Of a stretch of DNA of 6,727 nucleotides, positions 5,964 to 6,727 are shown piece after piece. Source of the stretch: Bacteroidales bacterium. Lineage in GTDB: Bacteria > Bacteroidota > Bacteroidia > Bacteroidales > ML635J-15. The notes under the pieces were generated by a model. The model searched no databases and was not told the origin of the DNA. It saw only the letters and a list, made by a program, of their open reading frames with translations. The stretch covers positions 1-6,727 of the forward strand of contig JAQVPT010000201.1 of assembly GCA_028701945.1 (NCBI GenBank), written 5' to 3'. Numbering within the stretch: the stretch's first letter is position 1; every line of letters starts with the position of its first letter. The position numbers were made by a program, and so were the translations under genes.

Positions 5964-6727
5964 TTAGCCAAAAAACAAGTAAGCAATAAAAATTGCAGCT
6001 AAAATCCCAGCAAAATCGGCAAGTAAACCTGCGGTAACTGCATATCTTGTGTTTTTGATTTTTACAGATCCAAAGTAAACAGCAATAATGTAAAATGTTG
6101 TGTCAGTAGCACCTTGGAAAGTACAGGCAAGTCGTCCTACAAAAGAATCTACACCGTAATTATTCATTGCATCTACCATTAGTCCTCTGGCTCCACTTCC
6201 GCTTAAAGGTTTCATAAATGCTACTGGAAGTGCATCAACAAATTCAGTGCTTCCAAAAGACGAAAATAGCCATCTAAGTCCTTCAATCATTGCGTCCATT
6301 GCTCCAGAGGCACGAAAAACGCCAATTGCAACAAGCACAGCCACGAGATACGGAATAATCTTAATCGCAACTGAAAAACCTTCTTTAGCGCCTTCGATAA
6401 ATGAGTCGTAAACATTTACGCGCCGTTTAACAGCAAGCAAAATAAATATAATGATTATCCCAAACAGAATAATATTTGCAGTTAATGATGAAACTAAACT
6501 AAGTTTTTCGGACGATAGGAGCGTGAACCCATAAATAATCCCAGTAATTAGCAATGTTACACCTCCAAGATAAAAAAGCACCTCTTTACACCAGAGTTTT
6601 ATTTTTTGAAATAATGCGACTGCAATAATTCCAACCAAAGTGCTAAAAAAAGTACTAAGGAGAATTGGTAAAAATATATCAGAGGGGTCTGCTGCTCCCA
6701 ATTGAGCACGATATACCATTACAGAAA
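5964..6727 (-). CDS. Nucleoside-recognition (Gate) domain membrane protein, fused SpmA/SpmB type, 5'-truncated
   Basis: Only the C-terminal 250 or so residues lie in the window. The frame runs past the ATG at 6719 to the right edge, and the sequence around that ATG (SVMVYRAQLGAADPSDIF) matches the SpmA C-terminal region, so it is an internal methionine. Numbering from it: residues 1-40 are the end of the SpmA-like half with a membrane helix, and two linker helices follow at about 48-67 and 80-97. Residues 105-251 are a full SpmB-like half: IPYLVAVLVAIGVFRASGAMD (122-142), KPLSGSGARGL (170-180), FQGATDTTFYIIAVYFGSVKI (201-221) and the closing helix GLLADFAGILAAIF. SpmA and SpmB are separate proteins in spore-forming Firmicutes, where they affect spore-core dehydration; a fused version in an apparent non-sporeformer must do something else, perhaps transport of a small solute. 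The substrate is unknown. It is upstream of, and in the same direction as, the aminotransferase gene, but a functional link is not evident. Confidence 0.88.
   Translation of the reverse strand, partial: SVMVYRAQLGAADPSDIFLPILLSTFFSTLVGIIAVALFQKIKLWCKEVLFYLGGVTLLITGIIYGFTLLSSEKLSLVSSLTANIILFGIIIIFILLAVKRRVNVYDSFIEGAKEGFSVAIKIIPYLVAVLVAIGVFRASGAMDAMIEGLRWLFSSFGSTEFVDALPVAFMKPLSGSGARGLMVDAMNNYGVDSFVGRLACTFQGATDTTFYIIAVYFGSVKIKNTRYAVTAGLLADFAGILAAIFIAYLFFG

Noticed and set aside
5684..5989. Open frame on the + strand across the aminotransferase start
   Set aside because: Antisense to the conserved N-terminal motifs of the aminotransferase and to the adjoining gap.
1..6727. CRISPR array, defence system, insertion sequence, prophage, tRNA or rRNA
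   Set aside because: No spaced direct repeats, transposase, nuclease/helicase genes, terminal inverted repeats or structured RNA signatures were seen on either strand.

Overview
The window looks like a chromosomal segment from an AT-rich, probably anaerobic member of the Bacteroidota. Four things suggest this. Genes lack Shine-Dalgarno sequences and start in A/T-rich leaders. Promoter-like TAnnTTTG boxes occur. The SpmA and SpmB halves are fused in one reading frame. The aminotransferase/sugar-transferase pair is of the type common in Bacteroidales surface-polysaccharide loci. The organism assignment is an inference from these traits, not from a marker gene.

Left part (1-2431, + strand): two tightly coupled genes. 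The first, cut off by the window's left edge, encodes the C-terminal part of a sensory [FeFe]-hydrogenase-like protein: the end of the H-cluster domain, a four-cysteine Fe-S domain, a helical linker, a PAS domain and a conserved helical tail. Two bases after its stop comes a SpoIIE/PP2C-type serine/threonine phosphatase with an extra C-terminal domain I cannot assign. Together they look like a sensor-plus-phosphatase output module, in which hydrogen or redox state would control dephosphorylation of an unseen target. In anaerobes such pairs sit beside electron-bifurcating hydrogenase (HydABC) genes, so those may lie just upstream of the window. A strong hairpin with A and T tracts on its two sides (about 2433-2467) ends this unit and also ends the opposing genes.

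Middle (2486-4028, - strand): a two-gene unit for exported proteins of unknown function. A 184-residue protein with a clear signal peptide is followed by a roughly 323-residue protein with a signal peptide, a central domain and a TPR-like C-terminal region. Upstream lies a good match to a sigma-54 (-24/-12) promoter that overlaps a small palindrome, plus a possible housekeeping -7 box.

Right part (4108-6727, - strand): a fused SpmA/SpmB-type nucleoside-recognition membrane protein (truncated by the right edge), then a DegT/DnrJ/EryC1/StrS aminotransferase and a PglC-like sugar-phosphate transferase that abut exactly. The last two probably make an amino-sugar nucleotide and load it onto the lipid carrier for a surface glycan or glycoprotein. 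Every stretch longer than 300 bases is genic. I saw no tRNA, rRNA, CRISPR array, insertion sequence or phage gene.
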